NCBI GenBank assembly: GCA_029260715.1
Contig: JAJDCS010000028.1
Location: forward strand, 1-64,000
DNA length: 64,000 nt
Reading direction: 5' to 3'
From: Phycisphaeraceae bacterium
GTDB taxonomy: Bacteria; Planctomycetota; Phycisphaerae; Phycisphaerales; Phycisphaeraceae
Positions 8,309-17,297 of the stretch are shown here, piece by piece (within the stretch, counting starts at the first letter, position 1; each line of letters starts with the position of its first letter). The notes below the pieces were generated by a model, which ran no database searches, was not told where the DNA came from, and saw only the letters and a list, made by a program, of their open reading frames with translations. A program made the translations under genes and the position numbers.

Positions 8309-8337
8309 TAGGGCCGGCTGCCCGCCGGCTCTTTTTA
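8309..8337 (+). terminator. Rho-independent terminator
   Basis: GGGCCGGC pairs with GCCGGCTC around a TGCCC loop and is followed by TTTTT at 8332-8336. It lies 77 bases downstream of the PEP-CTERM gene stop and fits as its terminator. Confidence 0.8.
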
Positions 8338-8378
8338 ATTGTGCCTTCAGGGGGGCGTTGGCTGATTGGGCGGGGTGT

Positions 8379-8487
8379 TTTAGAGCGGTTTTATTTTTGG
8401 TTGCAATCTTGCATCTGGAGACCGCTCCCTCACGGTCGCGGCTCGTCGCGGGAGTCTGTTGCGATCAGAAATAAAACCGGTCTAAGC
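8379..8487. repeat. Long inverted-repeat element with GACCGCTCCCT core
   Basis: Outer arms TTAGAGCGGTTTTATTTTTG (from 8380) and CAGAAATAAAACCGGTCTAA (to 8485) are inverted copies with two mismatches. The interior contains GACCGCTCCCTCACGGTCGC and GGCTCGTCGCGG, which form their own hairpins. The size (about 109 bp), terminal inverted repeats and lack of coding sequence resemble a MITE or a REP-type unit. The left arm and core recur at 43509-43614. Confidence 0.75.
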
Positions 8488-8582
8488 TGACGCGCTCGCC
8501 AATCTGGAGGGATCTATTACAATCGGCGGCGATCGGTTCATACGGGTCTAGAAAAATTCGCGGTCGATGCAAGTGCGAGAAG

Positions 8583-8652
8583 AGACCGCTTCCTTACGGG
8601 CGCGGCTCGTGGCGGGGGACTCGTTATTCATCGGAATGCGTATAAGTCACCG
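8583..8652. repeat. Partial copy of GACCGCTCCCT element
   Basis: GACCGCTTCCTTACGGGCGC then GGCTCGTGGCGG, followed by ATTCATCGGAATGCGTATAA, which resembles the right part of the copy at 43551-43614 (ATTGATCGCATTCCGTATAA). The left arm is not recognisable. Confidence 0.6.
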
Positions 8653-8667
8653 TTTTGAGGTTTATAT

Positions 8668-10200
8668 ATGGCCGCGTCGCAAGCTGTGTTTGCTGATACC
8701 GGGATTAAAGCCCGGCTGATGGTGGGTATGGAGGTCCACGTGGAGCTTTCCACGCGGTCGAAGATGTTTACCAGTGCCCCGAATGTGGCGCACCCGGACT
8801 ATTACGAGGCTGGGCCGAATACGCTGTGCGATCCGGTGGTGCTGGGGATGCCGGGGGTGCTGCCGGTGATCAACAAGCGGGCGGTGGAGATGTCCATGCT
8901 CGTGGGCCTGGCCCTGGGGTGCGAGATCGCGAAGCAGACCAAGTGGGACCGGAAGAGCTACTACTACCCGGACCTGCCGAAGAATTATCAGATTAGCCAA
9001 TACGACCAGCCGCTGTGCCACGACGGGCAGGTGGACATCCCCATGGACGGCGAGGGGACGAAGACGATCCGGATCATCCGGGCGCACCTGGAGGAGGACG
9101 CCGGCAAGCTGATGCACGAAGGGCCGGGGGGCGTGAAAATTGACCACTCGATCGTGGACCTGAACCGGGCGGGCACCCCTCTGCTTGAGATTGTGACGGA
9201 GCCGGACTTCGACAGCGCCCAGCAAGCAGTGACGTTCGGGCAAACGCTGCGCAACATCTGCCGTAGCCTGGGTGTGTCCGAAGGGATTATGCAAAAAGGG
9301 CACATGCGGTTTGAGCCTAATATCAATGTGATTATCGAGAAGGACGGGCAAACCTATAAGACGCCTATCGTGGAGATTAAGAACCTCAACAGCTTCAAGG
9401 CGCTGCACGGGGCGATTGAGTACGAGTACCAGCGGCAGATTGAGGATTGGCTAGAGACGGGGCGGGTGATGAAGTCGGGGGCGAAGAGCACGCGTGGGTG
9501 GGACGACGTGAAGATGGTCACCGTGCTCCAACGCGAGAAAGAAGAAGCCCACGATTACCGGTATTTCCCGGACCCGGATTTAGTGCCGGTGGTGGTGGAT
9601 GACGCGTGGATCGAGCGTGTGCGAGCGGAGTTGCCGGAGTTGCCGCTGGTGCGTGAGAAGCGGTACACCGAGCAGCTTGGGTTGAACGTGAAGGACGCGC
9701 GGGCGCTGATTGATGAGCCGAAGGTCTGCAAATTTTTTGAAGAAGTGCTCTCCGCAGGCGTGGAGCCTAAGCGAGCCGCAGCCATGCTGCTGAACTACGG
9801 GGCCAAGCGGGCGAACGAGCGCGGGTGTGCGATCCATGAGCTTGGGGTTACGCCGGGGCAGATTAAGGAAATCGCCGAGTTGGCGGCTGCGGACAAGATT
9901 GGCTCGTCGGCGGCGGATGAGTTGTTCGGGCACTGCTGCGACCCCCGGAATCAGGGGCAGACCGCAGAGGCGTTGGCTGAAAAGCATGGGCTGTTGCAGG
10001 TCAGCGATACCGGTGCCCTTGAAGGCTATGTTAAAGAGGTGCTCGCCAACCCGAAAAACGCCAAGATCGTCGGCGACATTCAAGATGGCAAGGACAAAGC
10101 GATCGGGGCGCTCTTGGGGCAAGTGATGAAGCTGAGCAAGGGACAGGCGAACCCGAAGCTGGTGGGCGATATGATCAAGCAGCAGGTAAGGGGTTCTTAG
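8668..10200 (+). CDS. gatB: Aspartyl/glutamyl-tRNA amidotransferase subunit B
   Basis: Subunit of the GatCAB complex that converts Glu-tRNA(Gln) and Asp-tRNA(Asn) to the amidated forms in organisms lacking the direct synthetases. The family signature is clear: MVGMEVHVELSTRSKMF, then KSYYYPDLPKNYQISQYD, HLEEDAGK, DLNRAGTPLLEIVTEPD and EIKNLNSF. A C-terminal GatB/YqeY tail domain follows (about 350-510). The length of 510 residues is normal. GAGG lies 9 bases before the ATG. gatA and gatC are not in the window. The next gene starts at the base after the stop codon, suggesting cotranscription. Confidence 0.97.
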   Translation: MAASQAVFADTGIKARLMVGMEVHVELSTRSKMFTSAPNVAHPDYYEAGPNTLCDPVVLGMPGVLPVINKRAVEMSMLVGLALGCEIAKQTKWDRKSYYYPDLPKNYQISQYDQPLCHDGQVDIPMDGEGTKTIRIIRAHLEEDAGKLMHEGPGGVKIDHSIVDLNRAGTPLLEIVTEPDFDSAQQAVTFGQTLRNICRSLGVSEGIMQKGHMRFEPNINVIIEKDGQTYKTPIVEIKNLNSFKALHGAIEYEYQRQIEDWLETGRVMKSGAKSTRGWDDVKMVTVLQREKEEAHDYRYFPDPDLVPVVVDDAWIERVRAELPELPLVREKRYTEQLGLNVKDARALIDEPKVCKFFEEVLSAGVEPKRAAAMLLNYGAKRANERGCAIHELGVTPGQIKEIAELAAADKIGSSAADELFGHCCDPRNQGQTAEALAEKHGLLQVSDTGALEGYVKEVLANPKNAKIVGDIQDGKDKAIGALLGQVMKLSKGQANPKLVGDMIKQQVRGS

Positions 10201-11367
10201 ATGGCTGCAACAACATTACCAACCTCACAGAGCGCGGGCGGGGCTTCGTCCGCGTCAACAGAGTCAACCGCGAAGCCCAAGGGCGCGGGGCAGGCGCTGG
10301 CAAAGATTGCGCTGGTGTGCGGGTCGCTGGTGTTTATGTTTTTGGCTGCGGAGGTGGCGTTGCGCGTGCTGGGGATCGAGCCTCAGACGGCAACGGCGCT
10401 GAACGCGTATTTCCAATACGACTCTGAAGCGGGCTGGGGCGGGCGGCCGAATGTTGGGATGCGGTTCGCGACGACGGCGTTCGCGGGTTACACGTCGCAC
10501 GGGCCTGATGGGTTTCGCACGGTGTCCAAGGCGTACCGGGGGGCGAAAAAAGTTGTGTGGTGCGTGGGCGATTCGGGCACGTGGGGCTGGGGCGTGAACG
10601 ACGGTGAGACGTACACGGATGGGCTTAATAACCTGAGCCCGGCGGACACAGCCTTCCGCAACCTGGGCGTCTGCGGGTTCTCCACGGTGCAGGAGCACCT
10701 GATGATCCGCCACCTACTCGAAAAATTTCCGGACCAGAAGCCCAGCACGGTTCTGCTTCTGTTCTGCGAAAACGACCTGCCCGAAAACGTGGACGATAAA
10801 GACCAGTCCCCGCCTCGGCCGTACTACTTGGTGGCCAACGGCGAAGTCGAGTTGCACAACTACCCCACGCAGGCGTCGAGTATGTCCGTGCGGTCGTGGT
10901 TCAAGCGCCACTCATTGGCTTACAACCATTTAAACTTCTACTTGACGATGGCTAAACGCGCGATGAAGAACCGCGACTTCACGGGTCAACCCGCGGTGCC
11001 GGAGCAGCGACCGGGCAGCGAGTGGGCGGCGCTCCGCCACGGGTATGAGCAGATCCGAGATCTGTGCGTCCGGAACAATATTCAATTTGTGCCCGTGTTC
11101 CTGGCGGGTATCACGCTGCGGTACGGCGACCGCATGACACCGGAACTTGGGGCTTCTGAAGAAGCAACGCGGGCGAAGTTTATCGGCATGACTGAGTCGC
11201 TCGGGCTTGACGCGATTGACCTGACGCCTGACATGAAAGCCTACTTTACGACACAGGGGCAAGACGCGGAGCGGCTGTCTTTCAAACGCGACCCGCACTT
11301 CAACGCGAACGGGCACGCCCTGATCTCGCGAGCGGTTTGGGCGAAGCTGGGGCGGGAGTTGCGGTAG
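10201..11367 (+). CDS. Membrane-anchored SGNH/GDSL hydrolase-like protein
   Basis: A 388-residue protein with a Ser/Ala-rich cytoplasmic head, one transmembrane helix (about 33-52) and an extracytoplasmic SGNH-fold domain. Block I reads VGDSGTWGWG with the presumed nucleophile Ser125. An Asn-bearing FCENDLPEN lies near residue 190, and the C-terminal DPHFNANGH supplies the Asp-His pair. Such anchored SGNH proteins often add or remove acetyl or acyl groups on polysaccharides; the substrate is unknown. The ATG directly abuts the gatB stop. A second protein with the same WGWG block lies at 52861-54096. Confidence 0.8.
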   Translation: MAATTLPTSQSAGGASSASTESTAKPKGAGQALAKIALVCGSLVFMFLAAEVALRVLGIEPQTATALNAYFQYDSEAGWGGRPNVGMRFATTAFAGYTSHGPDGFRTVSKAYRGAKKVVWCVGDSGTWGWGVNDGETYTDGLNNLSPADTAFRNLGVCGFSTVQEHLMIRHLLEKFPDQKPSTVLLLFCENDLPENVDDKDQSPPRPYYLVANGEVELHNYPTQASSMSVRSWFKRHSLAYNHLNFYLTMAKRAMKNRDFTGQPAVPEQRPGSEWAALRHGYEQIRDLCVRNNIQFVPVFLAGITLRYGDRMTPELGASEEATRAKFIGMTESLGLDAIDLTPDMKAYFTTQGQDAERLSFKRDPHFNANGHALISRAVWAKLGRELR

Positions 11368-11369
11368 CG

Positions 11370-11663
11370 ATGAAAAAACCACTGACAATCGTTGCCCGGA
11401 TTGAGGCTAAAAAAGACAGCGTCGATTTAGTGAAATCTGAGTTGCTAAAGCTAATAGCACCGACGCGTAAGGAGCGGGGGTGCTTGCAATACGACTTGCA
11501 TCAGGACAACGATCATCCTGAAGTTTTTCTGTTTTACGAAAACTGGGAAAGCAGAGAGCTGTGGCAAACGCATATGAAGAATGCGCACCTTCAAGCCTAT
11601 ACGAAGGCCACAGACGGCGCTGTCATGAATTTCACTCTCAATGAAATGATCCAAATCGATTAG
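11370..11663 (+). CDS. ABM-domain putative quinol monooxygenase
   Basis: A 97-residue antibiotic biosynthesis monooxygenase (ABM) domain protein of the YgiN type, a small ferredoxin-like dimeric fold. Typical elements are TIVARIEAKKDSVDLVKSEL, RKERGCLQYDLHQD, FLFYENWESRELWQTHM and an AHLQAY helix. Members oxidise quinols or act on aromatic compounds without cofactor, but many have no assigned reaction. The ATG three bases after the upstream stop is preferred; an overlapping in-frame start upstream would add unrelated residues. Probably the last gene of the gatB group. Confidence 0.85.
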   Translation: MKKPLTIVARIEAKKDSVDLVKSELLKLIAPTRKERGCLQYDLHQDNDHPEVFLFYENWESRELWQTHMKNAHLQAYTKATDGAVMNFTLNEMIQID

Positions 11664-11765
11664 AAGCGTAGCGGCCTTGAAGCTCCAGCCCCGAACGGAC
11701 GGGGCCGGCCCGGAACGCCCCCTGCTACCCCCTGCCGCATCTGCAAGCTGGTTATACTCGGCCTC

Positions 11766-12728
11766 ATGGCCAGTGTGTCGGCGTCCTCACAGACTGATCA
11801 ATGGCGCCCCCTCAATGCAAAATGGCTTAAGCGCCAAGGCGGCGGCTTCGGCTTGGTGGTGTTGCTGCTGATTGGGCTGCCGTGCTTGGTGACGCTGCCT
11901 TGGTCGGTGTCGCGGTACGACGATCAGCGGTTGGGGGGCGACGAGTCTCTAGCTTCGCCGAGTTTCGCTGAGCCGATGGGCACGGACCTGCTGGGGCGTT
12001 CGGTGCTGTGGCGTAGCTTGCTGGGGGGTGCGGTGAGCCTGAGCATCGGGGGTTGTGCGGCGATGATCGCGGTGGTGATCGGTGTGCTGTGGGGGACGGC
12101 GGCGGGGTTCTCGGGCGGGCGGGTCGACGCGGCGATGATGCGCGTGGTCGACGTGCTGTATGGGCTGCCTTATATCCTGCTGGTGGTGCTTTTGGATATC
12201 GCGTTGTCGCCTTGGATGGAGGCGCTACTGGGGGTGGCCCTGGCGGCTGACCGCGCGGCTGGGGCGGCGCAGGTGGTGACTTTATTAATCGCGATTGGTG
12301 GCGTGAGTTGGCTGACGATGGCTCGCGTGGTGCGTGGGCAGGTTTTAAGCCTAAAGGCCCAGCCGTTTATTGAGGCGGCCAGGGCGTGCGGCGTGGGGCC
12401 TGTGCGCATGTTCACCCACCACGTGTTGCCGAACTTGATCGGTCCGATTGTCGTTTATACTACGCTGACCGTACCCACGGCGATTTTGCAAGAGTCGTTT
12501 TTGAGCTTCCTGGGGATCGGCGTGCAGGCGCCGCTGCCGAGTTGGGGCAACCTGGCGGCTGATGGTTTGGAAGAGTTGCACGCTTTGGGCCAGCCTGGGA
12601 TAGACCTGCGCTGGTGGCTGATCGTTTGGCCGTGTACGCTGCTGGGGTTGACCTTGCTTGGGCTGAACCTGGTGGGCGACTCGCTACACCGCCGGTTGGC
12701 GCCGCGCACGAAAGCGGCGGCGGGTTGA
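11766..12728 (+). CDS. Oligopeptide ABC transporter permease, OppC/DppC-like (first copy)
   Basis: Inner-membrane permease of about 320 residues. An N-terminal helix (FGLVVLLLIGLPCLVTL) is followed by a short periplasmic part with HPLGTD-like EPMGTDLLGRSVLWR. Five more helices follow, with the EAA loop EAARACGVGPVRMFTHHVLPN that docks with the ATPase, and a typical OppC end (SFLGIGVQAPLPSWGNL). It precedes the substrate-binding protein by 53 bp. A second OppC-type permease is encoded at 16020-17249, whereas only one OppB is present, so the pairing is unclear. Confidence 0.88.
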   Translation: MASVSASSQTDQWRPLNAKWLKRQGGGFGLVVLLLIGLPCLVTLPWSVSRYDDQRLGGDESLASPSFAEPMGTDLLGRSVLWRSLLGGAVSLSIGGCAAMIAVVIGVLWGTAAGFSGGRVDAAMMRVVDVLYGLPYILLVVLLDIALSPWMEALLGVALAADRAAGAAQVVTLLIAIGGVSWLTMARVVRGQVLSLKAQPFIEAARACGVGPVRMFTHHVLPNLIGPIVVYTTLTVPTAILQESFLSFLGIGVQAPLPSWGNLAADGLEELHALGQPGIDLRWWLIVWPCTLLGLTLLGLNLVGDSLHRRLAPRTKAAAG

Positions 12729-12781
12729 GTTGGATAGCGGATAGGCCTAGCCACGCATCAACACTTATAGATTGGGGTGTC

Positions 12782-14671
12782 ATGGACAATCGCTTCGGAC
12801 TGAAGGACCTGCTCCAAACCGTGCTGCTGCTGGGTGTGATCGCGAGCATCTGGCTTGGTATGAAGCAGTACGACCGTCAGTGGGAGCTTGTGCGCACGGT
12901 GAATCAGAAGGTGGACACGCAGACGCGTGAGATGTCTCGCTTGCGTCGGTTGATCGAGGCGGGCCCGGCAGTGGCAGCCCGCGTTGTGCCTGGCCAATCT
13001 CAGCCGCAACCTGCCCCCAAAGGCCAGCCTGACACACCCGCCGACCAACAGGCCACGCGGGACCAAGACGACCGCCCGTTTGACCGGATCGAAGCGGCGC
13101 GTTCTCAGGAGGGGTACACCGAAGGTGACTGGCTGGTGGACGCCTTCGGCGGCGGTGTGGCCAAGCTCACCCCCCTGCTGTCGGGCGACGTGTACGCGAG
13201 CATTATCCAGAACTACGTACTCGATACGTTGGCCACGCGCGACCCGTCATCGCTCCAGTGGAAAGGGCTGCTAGCCAAGAGCTGGCAGATCAGCGACGAC
13301 GGGTTGACCATCACGTTCCAGTTGCGCCAGGGCGTGACGTTCTCCGACGGCCACCCGCTGACGGCTGAAGACGTGGTGTACACCTTTGACCTGATCATGA
13401 ACGAGCAGATCGCGGCGCCGCGGCACCGGGCGTACCTCAAGACGATCGAAAGCGTGGAAATGAACGGGCCGTATGAGGTGACGTTTAGGTACAAAGAGCC
13501 TTACTTTGAGGCGTTCGAGTTGGCGGCGAGCATCGCGGCGATGCCGAAGCATTTTTACTCGGCTTACATGCCCGAACAGTTCAACCAGTCGGTGGGGCTG
13601 CTGCTGGGGTCGGGGCAGTACCGGCTGGAAGACCCGACGGGTTGGACGCCGAGTAAGCCGATCCAGTTGGTGCGGAACGATCGGTATTGGGGCGTGCCTG
13701 CGGCGTTTGACCGGCTGGTGTTTAAAGAGATCACCAACGACGTGGCCAGGCAGACGGCTTTCCGCAACGGGGATATTGATCTTTTCGCGGCGCAGCCCCA
13801 GCAGTACCGCGACATGCTCAACGACGAAGCGCTGGCTTCACGCACGCAGCATTACGAATACCTCTCGCCGGCTAGCGGGTACCGGTACTTGGCGTGGAAC
13901 CAGTCGCGCAACGGGCAGCCCACGGTGTTCACCGACAAGCGCGTGCGTCAGGCGATGACGCTATTGACCAACCGCCCGCAACTGGTCCAGGAAATCATGC
14001 TCGGCTACGCGGTGACGGCTTCGGGGCCGTTCAACCCGTTGAGCAAGCAGATCAGCCAGGCGGTGGTGCCCTGGGCGTACGACGTGGCGCGGGCCAAGGC
14101 CCTGCTCCAAGAAGCGGGGTTCCAAGACAATGACAAGGACGGCGTGTTGGAGACGCCCCAGGGCGAGCCGTTTGAGTTTAAGCTTACCTACCCGTCTGGC
14201 AGCACGAACTACGAGAAGATGGTGCTGTTCCTCAAAGACGCCTACGCACGGGCGGGGATTGTGCTTGTGCCCGACCCGCTTGAGTGGTCCGTCTTCACCG
14301 AGCGGCTCAAGAACAAAGACTTCGCGGTGATTACGCTTGGCTGGACCAGCGGCATCGAGACGGACGTCTACCAGATGTTCCACTCCAGCCAGATTCCTGA
14401 TGGCGGCGATAATTTTATCTCTTACAGCAGCCCCGAGCTTGATGGGTTGATCGAAACCGCGCGGCGAACGGTGGATGAAGACACGCGCATGCCGATGTGG
14501 CACAGGGCACACGAGATCCTGCACGAGGATCAGCCTTACACGTTCCTGTTTTTTAGTAAGAGCCTGCGGTTCATCGACAACCGGGTTCGCAACGTGCAGG
14601 AATTGCCCATGGGGTTGAGCCCGTCGGAGGAGTGGTGGGTGCCGGCTGACTTGCAGAAGTGGAAGCAGTGA
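12782..14671 (+). CDS. Oligopeptide ABC transporter substrate-binding protein (family 5), membrane-anchored
   Basis: Extracytoplasmic solute-binding protein of the SBP_bac_5 family, about 629 residues. In place of a lipoprotein signal it has one N-terminal helix (LLQTVLLLGVIASIWLG) followed by a short predicted coiled coil (about 32-60) and a Pro/Gln-rich linker, so it is probably tethered and not free. Family blocks visible are LAKSWQISDDGLTITFQLR, GVTFSDGHPLTAEDVVYTF, GSGQYRLE and VRQAMTLLTNR. The ATG at 12782 is chosen because upstream residues overlap the 3' end of the previous gene. The downstream 255 bp before oppB contain two copies of a dispersed repeat. Confidence 0.9.
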   Translation: MDNRFGLKDLLQTVLLLGVIASIWLGMKQYDRQWELVRTVNQKVDTQTREMSRLRRLIEAGPAVAARVVPGQSQPQPAPKGQPDTPADQQATRDQDDRPFDRIEAARSQEGYTEGDWLVDAFGGGVAKLTPLLSGDVYASIIQNYVLDTLATRDPSSLQWKGLLAKSWQISDDGLTITFQLRQGVTFSDGHPLTAEDVVYTFDLIMNEQIAAPRHRAYLKTIESVEMNGPYEVTFRYKEPYFEAFELAASIAAMPKHFYSAYMPEQFNQSVGLLLGSGQYRLEDPTGWTPSKPIQLVRNDRYWGVPAAFDRLVFKEITNDVARQTAFRNGDIDLFAAQPQQYRDMLNDEALASRTQHYEYLSPASGYRYLAWNQSRNGQPTVFTDKRVRQAMTLLTNRPQLVQEIMLGYAVTASGPFNPLSKQISQAVVPWAYDVARAKALLQEAGFQDNDKDGVLETPQGEPFEFKLTYPSGSTNYEKMVLFLKDAYARAGIVLVPDPLEWSVFTERLKNKDFAVITLGWTSGIETDVYQMFHSSQIPDGGDNFISYSSPELDGLIETARRTVDEDTRMPMWHRAHEILHEDQPYTFLFFSKSLRFIDNRVRNVQELPMGLSPSEEWWVPADLQKWKQ

Positions 14672-14694
14672 CCCCCCGGAAGAACAGTGTTTCG

Positions 14695-14725
14695 CTACGA
14701 GCCGCGACCGTCAGGGAGCGGTCCG
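14695..14725. repeat. GACCGCTCCCT repeat, inverted orientation
   Basis: The top strand reads CTACGAGCCGCGACCGTC then AGGGAGCGGTC, the reverse complement of the core at 43552-43580. It begins 24 bases after the stop codon of the binding-protein gene. Confidence 0.7.
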
Positions 14726-14862
14726 GATGGCAACAGGGTCCGATTCAACACAAAAATGCCTCGCCGCAGGCGATTTGATATCCATGCTCGAATGTAATGC
14801 TTAAGAACTCTTGCAAATGAGAAACAAGGCATCTCCTTCTGTTATTGAAGAGTTTCACCACT

Positions 14863-14911
14863 CGGACCGCTCCCTTATCCGCCTCAGGCGGACGGCTCGT
14901 AGCGAGCGGGG
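14863..14911. repeat. GACCGCTCCCT repeat with inserted TCCGCCTCAGGCGGA palindrome
   Basis: GGACCGCTCCCTTA, the palindrome TCCGCCTCAGGCGGA (14878-14892), then CGGCTCGTAGCGAGC. It ends 16 bases before the oppB start codon, so it forms the untranslated leader. It is nearly identical to the copy inside hpnH. Confidence 0.75.
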
Positions 14912-14926
14912 CGTGAGAATCTAACC

Positions 14927-16027
14927 ATGCTCAGCTACGTGATCCGAAGATTGCTGCTGATGGTGCCGACGCTGATCGGGATTACCGTGGTGGTTTTCCT
15001 GGTGATGGCCCAATCGCCCGGGGGGATCGGCGGGTCGCTGTTGAACAAAGAAGGCTCGATGCGCGCCGAGGAGGCCCAGGCGCTGCGCGCGTATTACGAG
15101 AAGCGGTACGGGCTGAACAAGCCGCTTTACGTGCAGTACGCCAGGTGGCTCAACCAGGTCTCGCCGGTCGGGTTTGATATTAATAAAGACGGGACGCTTG
15201 GGCGGTTCACGGTCAAAAAACCCGACCTGGGCAAGAGCTTCACGCGGGAGCGGCCGGTGCTGGACGTGGTGATGGACGCGCTACCGATTACGCTGATCTT
15301 GAACCTGGTCACGATCCCGATCATCTACGCGATCGCGGTGACGACGGGCATCTACGCGGCTAAACACCGTGGCAAGACGTTTGACGTGGGCACGGGTGTG
15401 GTGTTCATGGCGCTGTGGTCGCTGCCGACCATGTGGGTGGGGGTGATGCTGATCGGCTTCTTTGCGAATAAGGACTTTGTCCAGGCGTTCCCCACGAGCG
15501 GTGTGCACGACACGCTGGTGGACACGATGCGCTTTTTGCCGCACTGGGAGGCTGGGGCGGGCGAATCAAGCGGCATGTGGGCTGGGTTCCAACGCGGGTG
15601 GCTGCTTGATGCGTGCTGGCACCTGGTGCTGCCGATCGTGTGCATGACGTACGGCGGGTTCGCGTTTTTGTCGAAGCTGATGCGCGCGTCCATGCTCGAC
15701 AACCTGGCGGCCGACTTCGTTCGCACGGCCAGGGCCAAGGGCGTGGATGAACGCACGATCTTGTTCCAGCACGTGCTGCGCAACAGCGTGCTGCCGTTGA
15801 TCACGGTGGCTGCGGGGATTTTGCCGGGGCTGCTTGGCGGGTCGCTGATCATCGAGCAGATCTTCAGCATCAACGGCATGGGCAAGCTGATGATCGACGC
15901 GATCTTCACGCGCGACAGGGAGTTGGTGCTGTCGGTGACGTTTGTGATCAGCTTGATCAGCACGGTGAGTCTGCTGCTAGCTGATATTTGTTACGCGTTG
16001 GCGGACCCGAGGGTGAGCTATGAGTAA
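14927..16027 (+). CDS. Oligopeptide ABC transporter permease OppB/YejB-like
   Basis: Permease of 366 residues starting with the OppB hallmark MLSYVIRRLLLMVPTLIGIT. The EAA loop reads FVRTARAKGVDERTILFQHVLRNS and the end carries IIEQIFSINGMGKLM. The periplasmic insertions between helices (around residues 40-100 and 185-225) and the length resemble the YejB branch more than classical OppB (about 306 residues). It overlaps the following oppC by 8 bp. Confidence 0.9.
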   Translation: MLSYVIRRLLLMVPTLIGITVVVFLVMAQSPGGIGGSLLNKEGSMRAEEAQALRAYYEKRYGLNKPLYVQYARWLNQVSPVGFDINKDGTLGRFTVKKPDLGKSFTRERPVLDVVMDALPITLILNLVTIPIIYAIAVTTGIYAAKHRGKTFDVGTGVVFMALWSLPTMWVGVMLIGFFANKDFVQAFPTSGVHDTLVDTMRFLPHWEAGAGESSGMWAGFQRGWLLDACWHLVLPIVCMTYGGFAFLSKLMRASMLDNLAADFVRTARAKGVDERTILFQHVLRNSVLPLITVAAGILPGLLGGSLIIEQIFSINGMGKLMIDAIFTRDRELVLSVTFVISLISTVSLLLADICYALADPRVSYE

Positions 16028-17249
16028 CGCGGCTGCACATCCCGTTGGTCCAGGTGCGCCGCCGCCCGCCGCCGACCCGCCCCGCGCGGTGCGTGGGTGG
16101 GTGGGGCAGGCGCTGAATAGCGTGGCCAAGCGGTTCGGGGCGAGAATCGGTATGGCGTTCATCGGGATGATCGCGTTCAGCGCGGTGTTCGCGCCGTTCC
16201 TAGCAAGCTCGCACCCGCTGCTACTGAAAATGGACAGGCAGTGGACCAGCCCGGCGATGAAGCACCTGACGCCGACGGACGTGACGCTGCTGGTGGGGTT
16301 CGTGGCGTTGCTGGCGGTGGCGCCGCTGCGCAACGTGAAATTTTCTCACAAGCTGGCCCAGATACTGGGTGTGTTGGCGTTCACGATCCCGGTGGCGTTG
16401 GTGATGGCGAAGCCGCCCAGGGCGGTGGTGTACGACCAGTACCGCCAGGCGGCTAACGACGGTCGCGTGCAGTTCGTGCTCAACGCGCCGATCCCCTACT
16501 CCCCCACCGACCGGCTGCGTGACCAGTTCGACGCGGACCGCCCCCACCCGTGGGCGCCGTCGACGGCGCACCTGATGGGCACGGAGCGCAACGGGGCGGA
16601 CATCCTTAGCAGGATGATCCACGCCACGCGCATCGCGCTGGCTGTGGGGTTTATCGCCGAGGGCATTGCGCTGGTGATCGGTGTGACGATCGGTGGGCTT
16701 ATGGGGTACTTCGCGGGCGCGGTTGACCTGCTTGGCATGCGCCTGGTGGAGGTGTTCTCGGCGATCCCGCGCATTTATCTGCTGCTGACGTTCGTGGCGT
16801 TTTTCGGGCGGAACCTCTACCTGATCATGGTGATTATCGGGCTGACGAGCTGGGTGGGGTACACGCTGTACACGCGCGCGGAATTTTTGCGGCTGCGCAA
16901 GCAGGACTTTGTGCAGGCTGCGATTGCTTGCGGGCTGCCGCTTCGGTCGATTTTGATGCGGCACATGCTACCCAACGGTATGGCCCCGATTTTGGTGAAC
17001 GTGAGCTTCGGCGTGGCGTCGGCGATTTTGGCTGAGAGCACGCTGAGCTTTCTGGGGCTGGGGCTGGTTGACGAGCCGAGTTGGGGCGAGATGCTCAACC
17101 AGGCGCTGAGCGCCGGGGGCGGGTTTTACTGGTGGCTGGCGACGTTCCCCGGCCTGGCGATTTTTTTGACTGTTTTTTCGTACAACATGATCGGCGAGGC
17201 CATGCGCGACGCGATCGACCCACAACTCCAACGCGCCTCGGCGTTATAA
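16020..17249 (+). CDS. Oligopeptide ABC transporter permease OppC/YejE-like (second copy)
   Basis: Permease of 409 residues, about 100 longer than the first OppC copy in this locus. The extra length is an N-terminal region with two additional hydrophobic segments (about 85-130) between the first helix and the HLMGTERNGADILSRMIH motif. The EAA loop reads FVQAAIACGLPLRSILMRHMLPN, followed by LAESTLSFLGLGLVDEPSWGEM. It overlaps oppB and precedes the ATPase gene by 48 bp, so these two permeases are the likely functional pair with it. Confidence 0.9.
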   Translation: MSNAAAHPVGPGAPPPAADPPRAVRGWVGQALNSVAKRFGARIGMAFIGMIAFSAVFAPFLASSHPLLLKMDRQWTSPAMKHLTPTDVTLLVGFVALLAVAPLRNVKFSHKLAQILGVLAFTIPVALVMAKPPRAVVYDQYRQAANDGRVQFVLNAPIPYSPTDRLRDQFDADRPHPWAPSTAHLMGTERNGADILSRMIHATRIALAVGFIAEGIALVIGVTIGGLMGYFAGAVDLLGMRLVEVFSAIPRIYLLLTFVAFFGRNLYLIMVIIGLTSWVGYTLYTRAEFLRLRKQDFVQAAIACGLPLRSILMRHMLPNGMAPILVNVSFGVASAILAESTLSFLGLGLVDEPSWGEMLNQALSAGGGFYWWLATFPGLAIFLTVFSYNMIGEAMRDAIDPQLQRASAL

Positions 17250-17297
17250 AAGGCTGTGAACGGGCGTGTCCGTGACGCCGTGAACCGAACGTGAACC

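Larger units (their letters stand above)
8233..8667. other. Terminator and repeat-dense spacer before gatB
   Basis: No gene is seen. In order the spacer holds a tagged hairpin (8241-8270), a terminator (8309-8337), one long inverted-repeat element (8379-8487) and a second partial copy (8583-8652) that ends 15 bases before the gatB start codon. A GAGG ribosome binding site precedes gatB. Confidence 0.65.

Noticed and set aside
12614-12781. A longer N-terminus of the peptide-binding protein
   Set aside because: It overlaps the 3' end of the upstream permease gene and delays the membrane helix; the ATG at 12782 fits better.
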